From assembly GCA_002307215.1 (NCBI GenBank), contig DBTU01000055.1:12358-76357 (forward strand): a stretch of DNA of 64,000 nucleotides, written 5' to 3'. The position numbers and the translations under genes are program-made. The notes beneath the pieces are model-generated. The model searched no databases and had not been told where the DNA came from. It saw nothing but the letters and a program-made list of their open reading frames with translations. The stretch is from Lachnoclostridium sp. UBA1308. Lineage in GTDB: Bacteria > Bacillota > Clostridia > Lachnospirales > Lachnospiraceae. This document shows, piece after piece, positions 27,875 through 37,036 of the stretch; the stretch's first letter is position 1, and every line of letters begins with the position of its first letter.

Positions 27875-28717
27875 TCAACTCTTAATAACAGGTATCCATA
27901 TTTCGCTTTTATAATCAGATGCGCTTAAATCACCGTTTGAGTACCACTCCACTTCCGGTGCTTCTGCGTGTTCATAACCAGATGTAGGAAACCATTCTGA
28001 AAAAATCCGTCCCCATGTTTCTGCCATTGCAGTAGGCATTGGGCCGGTTATTTCAAAAATCGCCCATGTAAGAGATGGTATTTCAAGCTCGCACATCGTT
28101 TTAGAACAATCTTTTTTCGTTATGGCAGCAATGTAGTAATCAGTCGTGTTATCTTCATACATACCGCTGTATACACCCACCAACCCATCCCCAAGCCCGG
28201 CAATTTGCCCGATTGTTTCCGCCGATGTCTCACTCCACATCTTCCCAATGTTTTCGCCCAAGCCTTCAACATGAGAAAATCTTTGCTTAATACCTACAAT
28301 TGTATATGAATCTTTTTGCTCAATTCTATAATTCATCTCAACCACTCCTTTTAGTGATAAGGAGAATGTTATACGAGGATACGCCTTTAGGGTGATGCCC
28401 TTTTCTCTTGCTTTTGACGGTATAATTCCATGCATTGCAACAAATGCACGAGAAAACGAATCAGGCGAATTATAGCCATACTTCAAAGCAATATCAATTA
28501 TCTTTTCATTACCATTCTGCAAATCAAAGGCGGCAAGGGTTAAGCGACGTCGCCGTATGTACTCGGATAGCGGTATGCCGATAAGGAAACCAAACATGCG
28601 CTGAAAGTGATATTGAGAGCATAATGCTATTTGTGCGATCCTTGAATATTCGATTTCGTTGTCAAGATTACTTTCGATATAATCAATCGCTTGTTTCATG
28701 TTTTCCAGAGTATCCAT
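27875..28717 (-). CDS. AraC-family regulator with GyrI-like effector-binding domain
   Basis: 280 residues from the ATG at 28717, which has AAAGGAG upstream; an ATG six codons earlier has no site. The N-terminal AraC domain contains IEYSRIAQIALCSQYHFQRM, then IIDIALKYGYNSPDSFSRAF. From about residue 125 a GyrI/SOUL-like effector domain follows: YRIEQKDSYTIVGIKQRFSH, ending with EHAEAPEVEWYSNGDLSASD and KSEIWIPVIKS. This is the Rob/SoxS-like arrangement known to bind amphipathic drugs or peptides. A promoter is visible at 28885-28913. Confidence 0.9.
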   Translation of the reverse strand: MDTLENMKQAIDYIESNLDNEIEYSRIAQIALCSQYHFQRMFGFLIGIPLSEYIRRRRLTLAAFDLQNGNEKIIDIALKYGYNSPDSFSRAFVAMHGIIPSKAREKGITLKAYPRITFSLSLKGVVEMNYRIEQKDSYTIVGIKQRFSHVEGLGENIGKMWSETSAETIGQIAGLGDGLVGVYSGMYEDNTTDYYIAAITKKDCSKTMCELEIPSLTWAIFEITGPMPTAMAETWGRIFSEWFPTSGYEHAEAPEVEWYSNGDLSASDYKSEIWIPVIKS

Positions 28718-28884
28718 ATTATTCTCCTTTCGCATTCAGTATAATATAGGTAAAGGACAAATACCCGACAATTATTGCAAGTATTTGTGGGTTAGAGTGT
28801 TAATAAGCTCATAACGAATACTATAAAAATCAACTATATCAACCTCTTAATCCAATACACCAAATGATTTTTGAGATTATATAC

Positions 28885-28913
28885 ATAATAAACCGTAAGG
28901 AATTACAAGTCAA
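28885..28913 (-). promoter_or_regulatory. Sigma-A type promoter
   Basis: TTGACT (28908-28913) and TATTAT (28885-28890) are spaced by 17 bp on the minus strand. They lead into the AraC-GyrI gene, about 165 nt upstream of its start. Confidence 0.6.
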
Positions 28914-29045
28914 CAACTTTAACCTAGTGAAACTATATCCCATTGCCCAATGGGTGGGCACCTAATGAGTGATAGAATAATAATTCATCGCCTGTGTACC
29001 TAAGCACATACTTTGAAAGAAATGCAATTTACTATGCGTATCAAA
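28914..29045. other. Gene-free spacer
   Basis: No gene is seen. The only structure noted is CCCATTGCCCAATGGG near 28937-28952, a small palindrome of unknown meaning. Confidence 0.4.
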
Positions 29046-29090
29046 AATCCTGCATTCATCACTTGTTTCAATTGTGATAAATGCAGGATT
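29046..29090 (-). terminator. Terminator of yebC
   Basis: Arms AATCCTGCATTCATCAC and GTGATAAATGCAGGATT form a 17-bp stem with one mismatch. On the minus strand the hairpin is followed by TTTTTGA. Confidence 0.85.
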
Positions 29091-29147
29091 AAATATATAC
29101 TCCATTTTTTATGAAAACCATCCAATATACCAAAACCGGTATATTAC

Positions 29148-29876
29148 TTACTCTTCCCAATTATGCCAAACTTCCTGTACATCATCATCTTCGTCGAGTA
29201 AATCAAGGATTCTGTTCATGGACTTAATATCATTTTCATCCTTTAGCTCCACCCAGGTCTGGGGAATCATAGAGACATCCGCCTGTGCCATAGGAAGCTT
29301 TATCTTCTCTAGGTTTTCTCTTACGACACTGAAATCATCGGGGTCGGTCAGAATCTCGAAGCTGTCTTCTTCTTCCGAAAAATCCTCTGCTCCGGCATCA
29401 AGGACAACCATCATCAGGTCATCAAACTTCATATCGCATTCTTCCTTGTCAATGATGATCTGGCCCTTTCTGTCAAACATAAAGGATACACAGCCCTGAG
29501 AACCAACATTTCCGTTACCTTTGGTAAATGCGTTACGGACATTAGCTGCTGTTCTGTTCTTATTATCGGTAAGTGCTTCCACAATGATTGCAATTCCATT
29601 CGGACCGTAGCCCTCATAGGTTACGACCTCGTAGTTTACCGAATTGGCATCACCGGCTGCCTTCTTAATGCTTCGATCTATGGTATCATTCGGCATGTTG
29701 TTGGCCTTTGCTTTCGCAATGATATCCTTAAGGTGGCTGTTGGCGTTCGGGTCAGCCCCACCTTCCTTAACTGCAACTGCAATTTCACGGCCAAGCTTCG
29801 TAAATACTTTTCCCTTAGTTGAGTCGTTTCTTTCTTTCTTATGTTTTATGTTCGCAAATTTAGAATGTCCTGACAT
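29148..29876 (-). CDS. yebC: YebC/PmpR family protein (TACO1 homologue)
   Basis: 242 residues, full length for the family. It starts with MSGHSKFANIKHKKERNDST and has the signature KAKANNMPNDTIDRSIKKAAG. NYEVVTYEGYGPNGIAIIVE then leads into RNAFTKGNGNVGSQGCVSFM. Family members bind DNA or ribosomes; recent work on YebC2/TACO1 links them to translation of proline stretches. Which subgroup this copy belongs to was not determined. The start has AAGGAG upstream. The gene follows argR, where recN usually sits in Firmicutes. Confidence 0.93.
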   Translation of the reverse strand: MSGHSKFANIKHKKERNDSTKGKVFTKLGREIAVAVKEGGADPNANSHLKDIIAKAKANNMPNDTIDRSIKKAAGDANSVNYEVVTYEGYGPNGIAIIVEALTDNKNRTAANVRNAFTKGNGNVGSQGCVSFMFDRKGQIIIDKEECDMKFDDLMMVVLDAGAEDFSEEEDSFEILTDPDDFSVVRENLEKIKLPMAQADVSMIPQTWVELKDENDIKSMNRILDLLDEDDDVQEVWHNWEE

Positions 29877-29951
29877 AATATAAGTCTCCTTATTCGTTTT
29901 GTAGCTTTATGTGCTCCATTATTTTATCATCGTTTTTTCAGTTCGGCAAGT

Positions 29952-30407
29952 TTAATCTGCATTAATCAGCTTACTTAGCCTCTCCATAACAGCGATTGTC
30001 TCTTCCGAAGTTCTGATTGCACACATAACTGTATCATCTCCGGCGATACATCCAACGATGCTACTGATTTGTAGTGCATCCAGCGCGGCGGCTACAGCCA
30101 TCGCCATTCCCGGAACCGTCTTAACTACCATAATGTTCTGCGCCATATCCATGGATACAAAGCCATCCCTTAATACGCGTGCATATTTCTCACTTAATCC
30201 GGCTTCCGTCTTCTGGAGTACGATATATTTTTGCTTTCCACCATCATCAGTAACCTTAGTCAGCTTTAACTCTCTGATATCTCTGGATACGGTTGCCTGT
30301 GTTACATTGTACCCATCCTTCATCAGTCTATCCGCCAAATCTTCCTGCGTCTCAATCTCATATTTATTAATAAGTTCAATGATCTTGCTCTGTCTGCTTA
30401 TCTTCAT
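29952..30407 (-). CDS. argR: Arginine repressor
   Basis: 151 residues from the second of two adjacent ATG codons (30407), which has the better GGAGG spacing. The N-terminal winged helix shows QEDLADRLMKDGYNVTQATV followed by SRDIRELKL. The C-terminal arginine-binding and hexamerisation domain shows VVKTVPGMAMAVAAALD and VGCIAGDDTVMCAIRT; the GDDT segment binds arginine in this family. It represses arginine biosynthesis genes. It sits between nadK and yebC. The recN gene that normally follows is absent. Confidence 0.95.
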   Translation of the reverse strand: MKISRQSKIIELINKYEIETQEDLADRLMKDGYNVTQATVSRDIRELKLTKVTDDGGKQKYIVLQKTEAGLSEKYARVLRDGFVSMDMAQNIMVVKTVPGMAMAVAAALDALQISSIVGCIAGDDTVMCAIRTSEETIAVMERLSKLINAD

Positions 30408-30453
30408 CATAAACCTCCACCTTGCCGCTGTACGGCATCCGATATCATGTATT

Positions 30454-31323
30454 TTAGTCTCCGTTGTTATTTAGCTTAGACCGTAGAATTTCATAAATGC
30501 CGGTACGGTTCAGTTTTACGAGCTTCGTATTATAGAAAGCCTTTTTGATTAAGATTGTATCATCTGTTCCTAGCTCGACCACTTTATTTCCGTCAAAGCA
30601 GGCGATTGCTTCCGCTTCCTGTGTCTTCTTACTCTTACCCACAATTACCTTAATCATATCCTCTGCTGAAACTACTATGCTTCGTGGACTTAAGGAGTGT
30701 GGACAGATTGGTGTGATTACCATGACATCTGCTTTTGTTATGACAATCGGCCCGCCTGCCGACAGATTATAAGCCGTCGAACCCGTTGGGGTCGATACAA
30801 CGACTCCGTCTCCCAGAAAATTGTCTACCAGTTCATCATTCACGTAAATACCAAGACTAATAATTCTGGAAAACCCTTTTCTGGTAATTACAATATCGTT
30901 TAACGCATAACCCGGGCTATTACAGCAGGGCTTCTGATTCATTGGATTGTAAACGGTAATTCCCTCAAGCATCAACCGGTTCTCAATCCGGTAGTCATCA
31001 CGAAACAGACGCTCAAGAGCCTGTTCTATATTTTGCGTTTCGATTTCAGCCAAAAAGCCCAAAGTCCCAAGGTTCACACCCAGAATCGGGATATTATAAG
31101 TCATCAGATCATTTGCCGTCTGAATGATTGTTCCGTCTCCTCCAAGCACTATGGCACACTCGATATCCTCAGGGATATCCTTTGTCATACAGCTTTCCAT
31201 GGTGGAAGAAACACATGTTATAATTGCCTTCTTCCCTGCTTTTTCAATATAAGCAGCAATCTTTTTCGTGATTTGGCAATCTATATCTTTTTCTTTATTT
31301 GTAATGATAAGAAAGCGATCCAT
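30454..31323 (-). CDS. nadK: NAD kinase
   Basis: Phosphorylates NAD to NADP. 289 residues. The diagnostic GGDGT motif is in AIVLGGDGTIIQTAND. The second conserved region TPTGSTAYNLSAGGPI and the PHSLSPRSIV segment are intact. It follows tlyA and precedes argR in the conserved Firmicutes order. Its start is an ATG at 31323 with no strong ribosome-binding site; AGGAGAG lies 8 nt upstream. Confidence 0.95.
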   Translation of the reverse strand: MDRFLIITNKEKDIDCQITKKIAAYIEKAGKKAIITCVSSTMESCMTKDIPEDIECAIVLGGDGTIIQTANDLMTYNIPILGVNLGTLGFLAEIETQNIEQALERLFRDDYRIENRLMLEGITVYNPMNQKPCCNSPGYALNDIVITRKGFSRIISLGIYVNDELVDNFLGDGVVVSTPTGSTAYNLSAGGPIVITKADVMVITPICPHSLSPRSIVVSAEDMIKVIVGKSKKTQEAEAIACFDGNKVVELGTDDTILIKKAFYNTKLVKLNRTGIYEILRSKLNNNGD

Positions 31324-31466
31324 TCTTATTGCTACTCTCCTTGGGTGACTGCGTTAATAAGTATACAAAGAGTCTATCATACAATTCCATTAATTTCAAG
31401 CCATCAGCACTTTAATACAAGTATAATTTCACAATAAGCAGAATAATTATGCGTTATTAAGAAAAG

Positions 31467-32336
31467 TTATATTTGTGCAAGAGAGCCATGCGCTTCTTCA
31501 ACCGTCGCGGTTATTTGATGCAACATAATGGATTGTCCGGTAGGTAATCCCTCCGTTTGTTCGTCCTCTATTTTCTTCCTAAGATATAATAAATATTCAA
31601 TGTTGCCTTCCGGTCCCTTGATCGGTGAAAACTCAAGTTCCAGACAGTCAAAGCCAATCCCCGCGGCATAATTGCATACCACTGAAATCACTTCTTCATG
31701 CACCTTCTTGTCTCTGACAACACCCTTCTTACCAACCTTCTCTCTACCTGCTTCGAACTGCGGCTTAATCAGACAAACAATTTCACCCTGACTTTCAAGC
31801 AATTCCCTAACAGGCAAAAGCACCTTGGTAAGTGATATGAAGGAAACATCGATTGAGGCAAACGCAATCGTATCTGCAATCTGTTCCTTTGTTAAGTATC
31901 TGACATTCGTCTTCTCCATGCTGACGACACGCTCATCCTGACGAAGCTTCCAAGCCAGCTGATTGGTACCGACATCTACCGAATAGACCTTTGTAGCACC
32001 GTTTTGCAACATACAGTCTGTAAAGCCTCCGGTAGAGGAGCCGACATCCATGCAGATTTTCCCGGCTAAAGTGATACCATACCGGTCAATTGCCTTCTCA
32101 AGCTTTAATCCCCCGCGGCTGACATATTTTAAAGGATTTCCCTTCACCTCTATGGCTACGCTATCTTGAAATGTACTGCCTGCTTTATCTTCTCGCTGTC
32201 CCTCCACGAATACATTGCCGGACATAATGACCGCCTTTGCCTTCTCTCTCGACTCCGCAAGATTTCTGTTCACCAGTAAAACATCCAAACGTTCCTTCAA
32301 GTTCTCTTCCAACCTCCGTAATTCATTCAGCCACAA
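31467..32336 (-). CDS. tlyA: TlyA family S4-domain rRNA methyltransferase/hemolysin-like
   Basis: The family 2'-O-methylates rRNA. 289 residues as drawn from a TTG at 32336. A TTG at 32300 gives the more usual start KERLDVLLV; ACGGAGG lies 12 nt before it. The N-terminal S4 RNA-binding domain (KERLDVLLVNRNLAESREKA) is followed by an SAM-dependent FtsJ-like domain with CMDVGSSTGGFTDCMLQNGA, DVSFISLTKVLLP and CLIKPQFEAGREKVG. It sits between dxs and nadK as expected. The upstream gap holds two tandem copies of the dxs 3' end. Confidence 0.92.
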   Translation of the reverse strand: MWLNELRRLEENLKERLDVLLVNRNLAESREKAKAVIMSGNVFVEGQREDKAGSTFQDSVAIEVKGNPLKYVSRGGLKLEKAIDRYGITLAGKICMDVGSSTGGFTDCMLQNGATKVYSVDVGTNQLAWKLRQDERVVSMEKTNVRYLTKEQIADTIAFASIDVSFISLTKVLLPVRELLESQGEIVCLIKPQFEAGREKVGKKGVVRDKKVHEEVISVVCNYAAGIGFDCLELEFSPIKGPEGNIEYLLYLRKKIEDEQTEGLPTGQSIMLHQITATVEEAHGSLAQI

Positions 32337-32340
32337 ATAC

Positions 32341-32463
32341 CTACCGCTCTGTATTAATTCTATTTAAAATACACTCTGTAACTACCGCTCTGTATTAATT
32401 CTATTTAAAATACACTCTGTAACTACAGCTCTGCCTTAATTCTATTTAAGATACTTTCCGTAT
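32341..32463 (-). repeat. Three tandem 41-bp units derived from the dxs 3' end
   Basis: Units 32341-32381 and 32382-32422 are identical. The third unit, 32423-32463, is the true end of dxs and matches the others at 33 of 41 positions. The extra copies contain the same TAG but are not read as dxs. Confidence 0.93.
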
Positions 32464-34288
32464 CAAGTCCTAATTTTTTCTGAAGTTCGCCCACGCCACC
32501 ATGTTCTATGAACTGATCCGGGAGGGCAATATTCAGAAGTCTTATTCCCTGTTTCTTCGTTTCAAACAGATAATCAGCTACCTTCTGTCCGTATCCGCCA
32601 TTCCTCACATTTTCTTCCAGGGTTACAAACAGCTTGTGGTCTATTGATAAACGTTCCAGAATTTCCTTATCCATAGGTGAGACAAAACGCACATTAATAA
32701 AAGATACCGTTCTGCCCTCCTGTTTTAAAAGCTCCACTACCTCTTCCGCAGTTTTTACCATACTGCCCACGGCAAGAATGGCAACCTCCGTGCCCTCCTG
32801 CAACAGCTCTGCTTTACCGCCTTCGATTGCCGTCTGATGGTCATCAAGTCCAAGATATGCTTCACCCTTGGGATACCTGATCGCTACCGGACCGTTACAG
32901 GCTACTGCATAGGATAGCATTTCTTCGAGTTCTCTGCTGTTCTTGGGCGCCATTACCGTCAAGTTCGGTATATGTGATAAAAAGGATAAATCAAAAGCTC
33001 CCTGATGTGTCTTGCCGTCCCTGCCGGTGATACCGGCACGATCAATTGCAAATATTACCGGAAGATTATTGATACAGACATCGTGAATTATCTGGTCATA
33101 AGCCCGCTGCAAAAATGTTGAGTATATGGCTACAATCGGCTTATACCCACCCATTGCCAGTCCTGCCGCAAAAGTTACCGCATGCTGTTCAGCAATCCCA
33201 ACGTCAAAAAATCGATTCGGAAAATGTTTCTTAAAGCATGATAATCCGGTCCCATATGGCATTGCCGCCGTAATTGCAACTATCTTTTCATCCGTCGATG
33301 CCAGGCGAACCAGTACATCGGAAAATATCTTCGTATAGGAAACTGTTTTATCAATACCAACCGATTGGCCACTCTCAATATCAAAAGGATCCACTGAATG
33401 AAATTTGCTTGGATATTTTTCTGCAAGTTGATAACCCCTGCCCTTCTGGGTAATGACATGAACAACAACGGCTTTCTTTGCTCTTTTCGCTGCTACAAAT
33501 GCCTTCAGCATCTGATCGATGTCATGACCATCGATCGGGCCGATATAAGTAAGACCCATGTCTTCAAAGAACATGCTCGGAAGCATGAAATATTTAATAG
33601 CATCCTTGGAACGCTTCAATTTTTCCACCAGAACTTTACCGACACCCGGCATATGGTTAAGGGTGTTCTCCATGTTTTGTTTAAATCCGGTATATTTCGC
33701 ACTCGTACGCAGCTTGCCAAGATAATTTGCCATACCGCCTACATTTTCCGAGATTGACATATTGTTATCGTTCAGTACGATAATCATATTGGTTTTTAAT
33801 CTTCCGGCATTATTGATTGCCTCAAAGGCCATCCCTCCGGTCAACGCACCGTCTCCAAGGACAGCAACCACTTTGTTATTATCACCGCTTAAATCCCTGG
33901 CTTTTACCAGTCCAAGCGCTGCCGATACAGATGTTGAGCTATGTCCTGTATCAAAGGAATCACAGACACTTTCTTCTCTTTTCGGAAAACCGCTTAATCC
34001 GTCCATCTGTCTCAAGGTACAAAACATATCTTTTCTTCCGGTCAGAAGCTTATGCGTATAAGCTTGGTGTCCCACATCCCAGATAAGCTTATCCTGTGGC
34101 AAGTCAAGTGACAGATGAAGAGCCATGGTCAGCTCCACCACACCGAGATTGGAAGCAAGATGCCCGCCTGTTTTACTAACGTTTTGTATTAAAAAACTCC
34201 GGATTTCCTCCGCAAGCTTATCATAATCCTGAGTTTTTATCTTTTTGATATCATTTGAATTGATCATGCTGTCTAATAATTTAGGCAC
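32423..34288 (-). CDS. dxs: 1-deoxy-D-xylulose-5-phosphate synthase
   Basis: The first enzyme of the MEP isoprenoid pathway, joining pyruvate and glyceraldehyde-3-phosphate with thiamine diphosphate. About 621 residues from the GTG at 34288, with AGCGAGGTG 6 nt upstream; a GTG three codons earlier lies inside that site. The ThDP/Mg motif is VVAVLGDGALTGGMAFEAIN followed by NDNNMSIS. Other conserved regions are IWDVGHQAYTHKLLTGR, GLTYIGPIDGHD, DVGIAEQHAVTFAAGLA and DRAGITGRDGKTHQGAFD. It is upstream of tlyA and downstream of ispA. Confidence 0.96.
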   Translation of the reverse strand: MPKLLDSMINSNDIKKIKTQDYDKLAEEIRSFLIQNVSKTGGHLASNLGVVELTMALHLSLDLPQDKLIWDVGHQAYTHKLLTGRKDMFCTLRQMDGLSGFPKREESVCDSFDTGHSSTSVSAALGLVKARDLSGDNNKVVAVLGDGALTGGMAFEAINNAGRLKTNMIIVLNDNNMSISENVGGMANYLGKLRTSAKYTGFKQNMENTLNHMPGVGKVLVEKLKRSKDAIKYFMLPSMFFEDMGLTYIGPIDGHDIDQMLKAFVAAKRAKKAVVVHVITQKGRGYQLAEKYPSKFHSVDPFDIESGQSVGIDKTVSYTKIFSDVLVRLASTDEKIVAITAAMPYGTGLSCFKKHFPNRFFDVGIAEQHAVTFAAGLAMGGYKPIVAIYSTFLQRAYDQIIHDVCINNLPVIFAIDRAGITGRDGKTHQGAFDLSFLSHIPNLTVMAPKNSRELEEMLSYAVACNGPVAIRYPKGEAYLGLDDHQTAIEGGKAELLQEGTEVAILAVGSMVKTAEEVVELLKQEGRTVSFINVRFVSPMDKEILERLSIDHKLFVTLEENVRNGGYGQKVADYLFETKKQGIRLLNIALPDQFIEHGGVGELQKKLGLDTESILNRIKAEL

Positions 34289-34373
34289 TGAATACACCTC
34301 GCTTCGGTATTGTGGAATATATAACTCAATTACGACTAATCACCTATCATTTACTTTTATGGGCTCAATACCC

Positions 34374-34419
34374 GGAAGAATAAGGAGGGAGCACCACTGT
34401 GCGAGTTCCTTATTCTTCC
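34374..34419 (-). terminator. Intercistronic hairpin between ispA and dxs
   Basis: A perfect 13-bp inverted repeat GGAAGAATAAGGA/TCCTTATTCTTCC has a 20-nt loop. No T-run follows on the minus strand, so it may be a processing or stability element rather than a terminator. Confidence 0.5.
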
Positions 34420-34455
34420 CAAGAATTTTAGTCTTTGCAAAATTCTTTTTTCATC

Positions 34456-35373
34456 TTATTTGTCTCTACTGATCAACATATTGATTAAACGCTCCAAAAA
34501 CTCATTCTGAAAGGGCAGGGTTTTATAGGCAGTTGTAGCCAGATTAGAAATTCGTACTACCTCTTCCTTAGCCTTTGAAAGACCTATCAGTGTCACGTAT
34601 GTTGTCTTTTCATTCTTTTCATCACTATGGATGGGTTTGCCTAGAACTTCCTGGGTACTTGTTACATCCAAAATATCATCCTGTATCTGAAATGCAAGAC
34701 CGACTGCTCCCGCAATTTGTTGAATCTTTTCGATCTCTTCCTTGTTTGCACCGGCAAGGATTGCACCGATCATCATAGAGGCTTCGATTAGGGCTCCGGT
34801 TTTCAGCTGATACATCAGATTAAGTCGCTCCAGCTGTCTCTTCCCCTTATATTCTTCCATATCAATAACCTGTCCGCCAATCATTCCATAGATTCCGGCC
34901 TTAAGGGATAACACCCTCAGCGCCTTCGAAATCCTCTCATAATCAGCAGCTTTATTTGCCTCCTCCGAAGAAGCGATTACATCAAATGCTTTGACCGCTG
35001 TTTCAAATGCAAAGTTAAGCAAACCGTCTCCCGCTAAGATTCCCATCGCCTCGCCATATACCACATGAGTTGTTTTTCTGCCCCGTCGATACTCATCATT
35101 ATCCATCGCAGGAAGATCATCATGCACCAGCGAATAGGTATGGATCATCTCGATTGCTGCCATAAAGGGCTCAAGCAAAGCATAGTTTTGTCCTTCAAAC
35201 AGCTGATAAGTCTCTGACATCAGCATCGGACGAAGACGTTTTCCTCCTGCCATCAGGCTGTAGTTCATAGCTTCCACCACAGTTTTCTGGCAACCTTCTT
35301 CACTTGGTATAAATTTCTTCAATAACTCTTCCATCTCAGCAGTCTTTTGCTTTAACTCCTGATCAAAGTTCAT
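34456..35373 (-). CDS. ispA: Polyprenyl (geranyl/farnesyl) diphosphate synthase
   Basis: Builds C10-C15 isoprenoid diphosphates from IPP and DMAPP. About 305 residues from the ATG at 35373 (MNFDQELKQKT), which has GGTGAG upstream and overlaps the xseB stop by 11 bp. The first aspartate-rich motif is SLVHDDLPAMDND, the second FQIQDDILDVTS. GGKRLRPML binds diphosphate. Length and motifs fit the short-chain class. It feeds the same pathway as dxs, next in the operon. Confidence 0.94.
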   Translation of the reverse strand: MNFDQELKQKTAEMEELLKKFIPSEEGCQKTVVEAMNYSLMAGGKRLRPMLMSETYQLFEGQNYALLEPFMAAIEMIHTYSLVHDDLPAMDNDEYRRGRKTTHVVYGEAMGILAGDGLLNFAFETAVKAFDVIASSEEANKAADYERISKALRVLSLKAGIYGMIGGQVIDMEEYKGKRQLERLNLMYQLKTGALIEASMMIGAILAGANKEEIEKIQQIAGAVGLAFQIQDDILDVTSTQEVLGKPIHSDEKNEKTTYVTLIGLSKAKEEVVRISNLATTAYKTLPFQNEFLERLINMLISRDK

Positions 35374-35572
35374 TTGTCTCACCATTCTCACTTAAGATTA
35401 TTAGCTGCTTTTCCACTTTATCGATGGAATCATTACAGGTTTTCAAAAGCTTCATGCCTTCCTGATATAAACCAAAGGAATCCTCAAGACTTACTTCGGG
35501 CTTCTCAAGTGCCACCACAATCGAATTCAGTTTCTCAAATGCTTCTTCCAGTTTCATAACTTTCTCAGCCAT
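35363..35572 (-). CDS. xseB: Exodeoxyribonuclease VII small subunit
   Basis: 69 residues from the ATG at 35572, with GGGAGG 7 nt upstream. It is entirely helical, with the family core KLEEAFEKLNSIVVALE, then SLEDSFGLYQEGMKLLKTC. It forms exonuclease VII with XseA, whose stop lies 16 bp upstream. The gene overlaps ispA. Confidence 0.94.
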   Translation of the reverse strand: MAEKVMKLEEAFEKLNSIVVALEKPEVSLEDSFGLYQEGMKLLKTCNDSIDKVEKQLIILSENGETNEL

Positions 35573-35588
35573 ATTGAATCCTCCCTTC

Positions 35589-36800
35589 TCAATCTCCGCG
35601 CTTCTTTTCACTAAGCTCTTCGACTCTTGTCCTTATATCTCCGTCCAGTAGGGAAATGGTCAGAATTTCATCTTTTTTTACTTTATGTATGCTTTGTACC
35701 GGTATATTGTTTTCACCGACAATCAGCGCATACCCCCTACTTAATTTTGATAAGGGCGATAAGCCCTCAAGTTTTGCGATATACAATTCAAGCAAATGTC
35801 TCTTTCCCTTAATCTGATGATTCATATGAATTATAAGCTTCTGCTCCATATCTATGAGAAACTGCCTTTTCTGCCTGATCTGAAATGCCGGGCTGGCATA
35901 TAATATTCTTAACTTGTATTCTCTGATTTTATTGATAAATTGATTTAGCTTCTGCTGCATTTCTCTGCTAAGCTTATGTTTATAATCTCTTACTATACTC
36001 TGGAATGCCAGATAATCATTCACTGCCAGCTCTGCTGCCGCAGATGGTGTCGGTGCACGCAAATCCGAGACAAAGTCTGCAATCGTGATATCGGTTTCAT
36101 GTCCGACCGCTGAAATGATTGGTGTGCTGCAGTCATAGATTGCTCTTGCAACTATTTCTTCATTAAATGCCCATAAGTCCTCGATGGAACCACCGCCCCT
36201 ACCGACGATGATGGTATCCACTCCCAGAATATCAAGCAACTTAATGCCCTTAACCACACTTTCAGCGGAACCGGTGCCCTGTACCTGAGCCGGATATAAA
36301 ATCAGCTGGACATAGGGATTTCTTCTTTGTACTATATTGATAATATCCTGAAGGGCTGCTCCGGTAGAAGCTGTTACAATACCAACTCTTTTTGGATAGG
36401 TCGGTATCGGTTTTTTATGTTCACTGTCAAATAGACCTTCAGCCTCCAGAGATCTCTTGAGCCTCTCAAATTTCTCATATAAAATGCCCTGCCCATCAAG
36501 GACAATTTCACTGGCATAAAGCTGATATTTTCCATCACGCTCATAGACATTGACGCTTCCGAGAGCGACAACACTCTGTCCCTCTTCCAACTTAAAAGTC
36601 AACCCTCTTCTCTGACCGGCAAACATAACACATGCCAATTGCCCCTGTGCATCCTTTAACGTAAAATAGATATGCCCAGAGGTGTGATATTTGCAGTTCG
36701 AGACCTCACCCTTAATAAACACCCTGTTAAGAATTCCATCTCTGATAAACATATTCTTAATATACTGATTAATCTCCGTAACCGAATAAGCCTGTCCCAT
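35589..36800 (-). CDS. xseA: Exodeoxyribonuclease VII large subunit
   Basis: 403 residues, full length. The N-terminal OB-fold has YSVTEINQYIKNMF and VFIKGEVSNCKYHTSGHIYF. The catalytic domain has PKRVGIVTASTGAALQDI, GRGGGSIEDLWAFNEE and ISAVGHETDITIADFVSDLR, followed by APTPSAAAEL. A helical C-terminal part binds XseB. Exonuclease VII degrades single-stranded DNA. The gap before it (36801-37242) holds a 66-bp tandem pair and a structured element instead of the folD found in Bacillus. Confidence 0.96.
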   Translation of the reverse strand: MGQAYSVTEINQYIKNMFIRDGILNRVFIKGEVSNCKYHTSGHIYFTLKDAQGQLACVMFAGQRRGLTFKLEEGQSVVALGSVNVYERDGKYQLYASEIVLDGQGILYEKFERLKRSLEAEGLFDSEHKKPIPTYPKRVGIVTASTGAALQDIINIVQRRNPYVQLILYPAQVQGTGSAESVVKGIKLLDILGVDTIIVGRGGGSIEDLWAFNEEIVARAIYDCSTPIISAVGHETDITIADFVSDLRAPTPSAAAELAVNDYLAFQSIVRDYKHKLSREMQQKLNQFINKIREYKLRILYASPAFQIRQKRQFLIDMEQKLIIHMNHQIKGKRHLLELYIAKLEGLSPLSKLSRGYALIVGENNIPVQSIHKVKKDEILTISLLDGDIRTRVEELSEKKRGD

Positions 36801-36884
36801 ACATCCCTCCGTAATAGCGAGCTAAAAAAGGATCATTATCTACTTTAAACAAACCAAAGCTTGTTAAAAGTAGCTTAAGCCGAT

Positions 36885-37006
36885 AATATATATCTTTATT
36901 AACGATTATCTTGACTTAGCTTAAGTCACTGATGTCGATCACTAGTCCCTTATATCTATCTTTATTGACGATTATATAGACCTAGCTCAAGTCACTGATG
37001 TTTATC
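36885..37006. repeat. Tandem pair with 66-bp period
   Basis: Segment 36885-36940 recurs at 36951-37006, sharing TATCTTTATT-ACGATTAT, TAGCT-AAGTCACTGATGT and a final ATC. A shorter match, TAGCTTAAG, occurs at 36871. It lies between xseA and the structured element. Confidence 0.75.
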
Positions 37007-37036
37007 TGTACTAAAGCTTTTGTACCCTTCACCATT

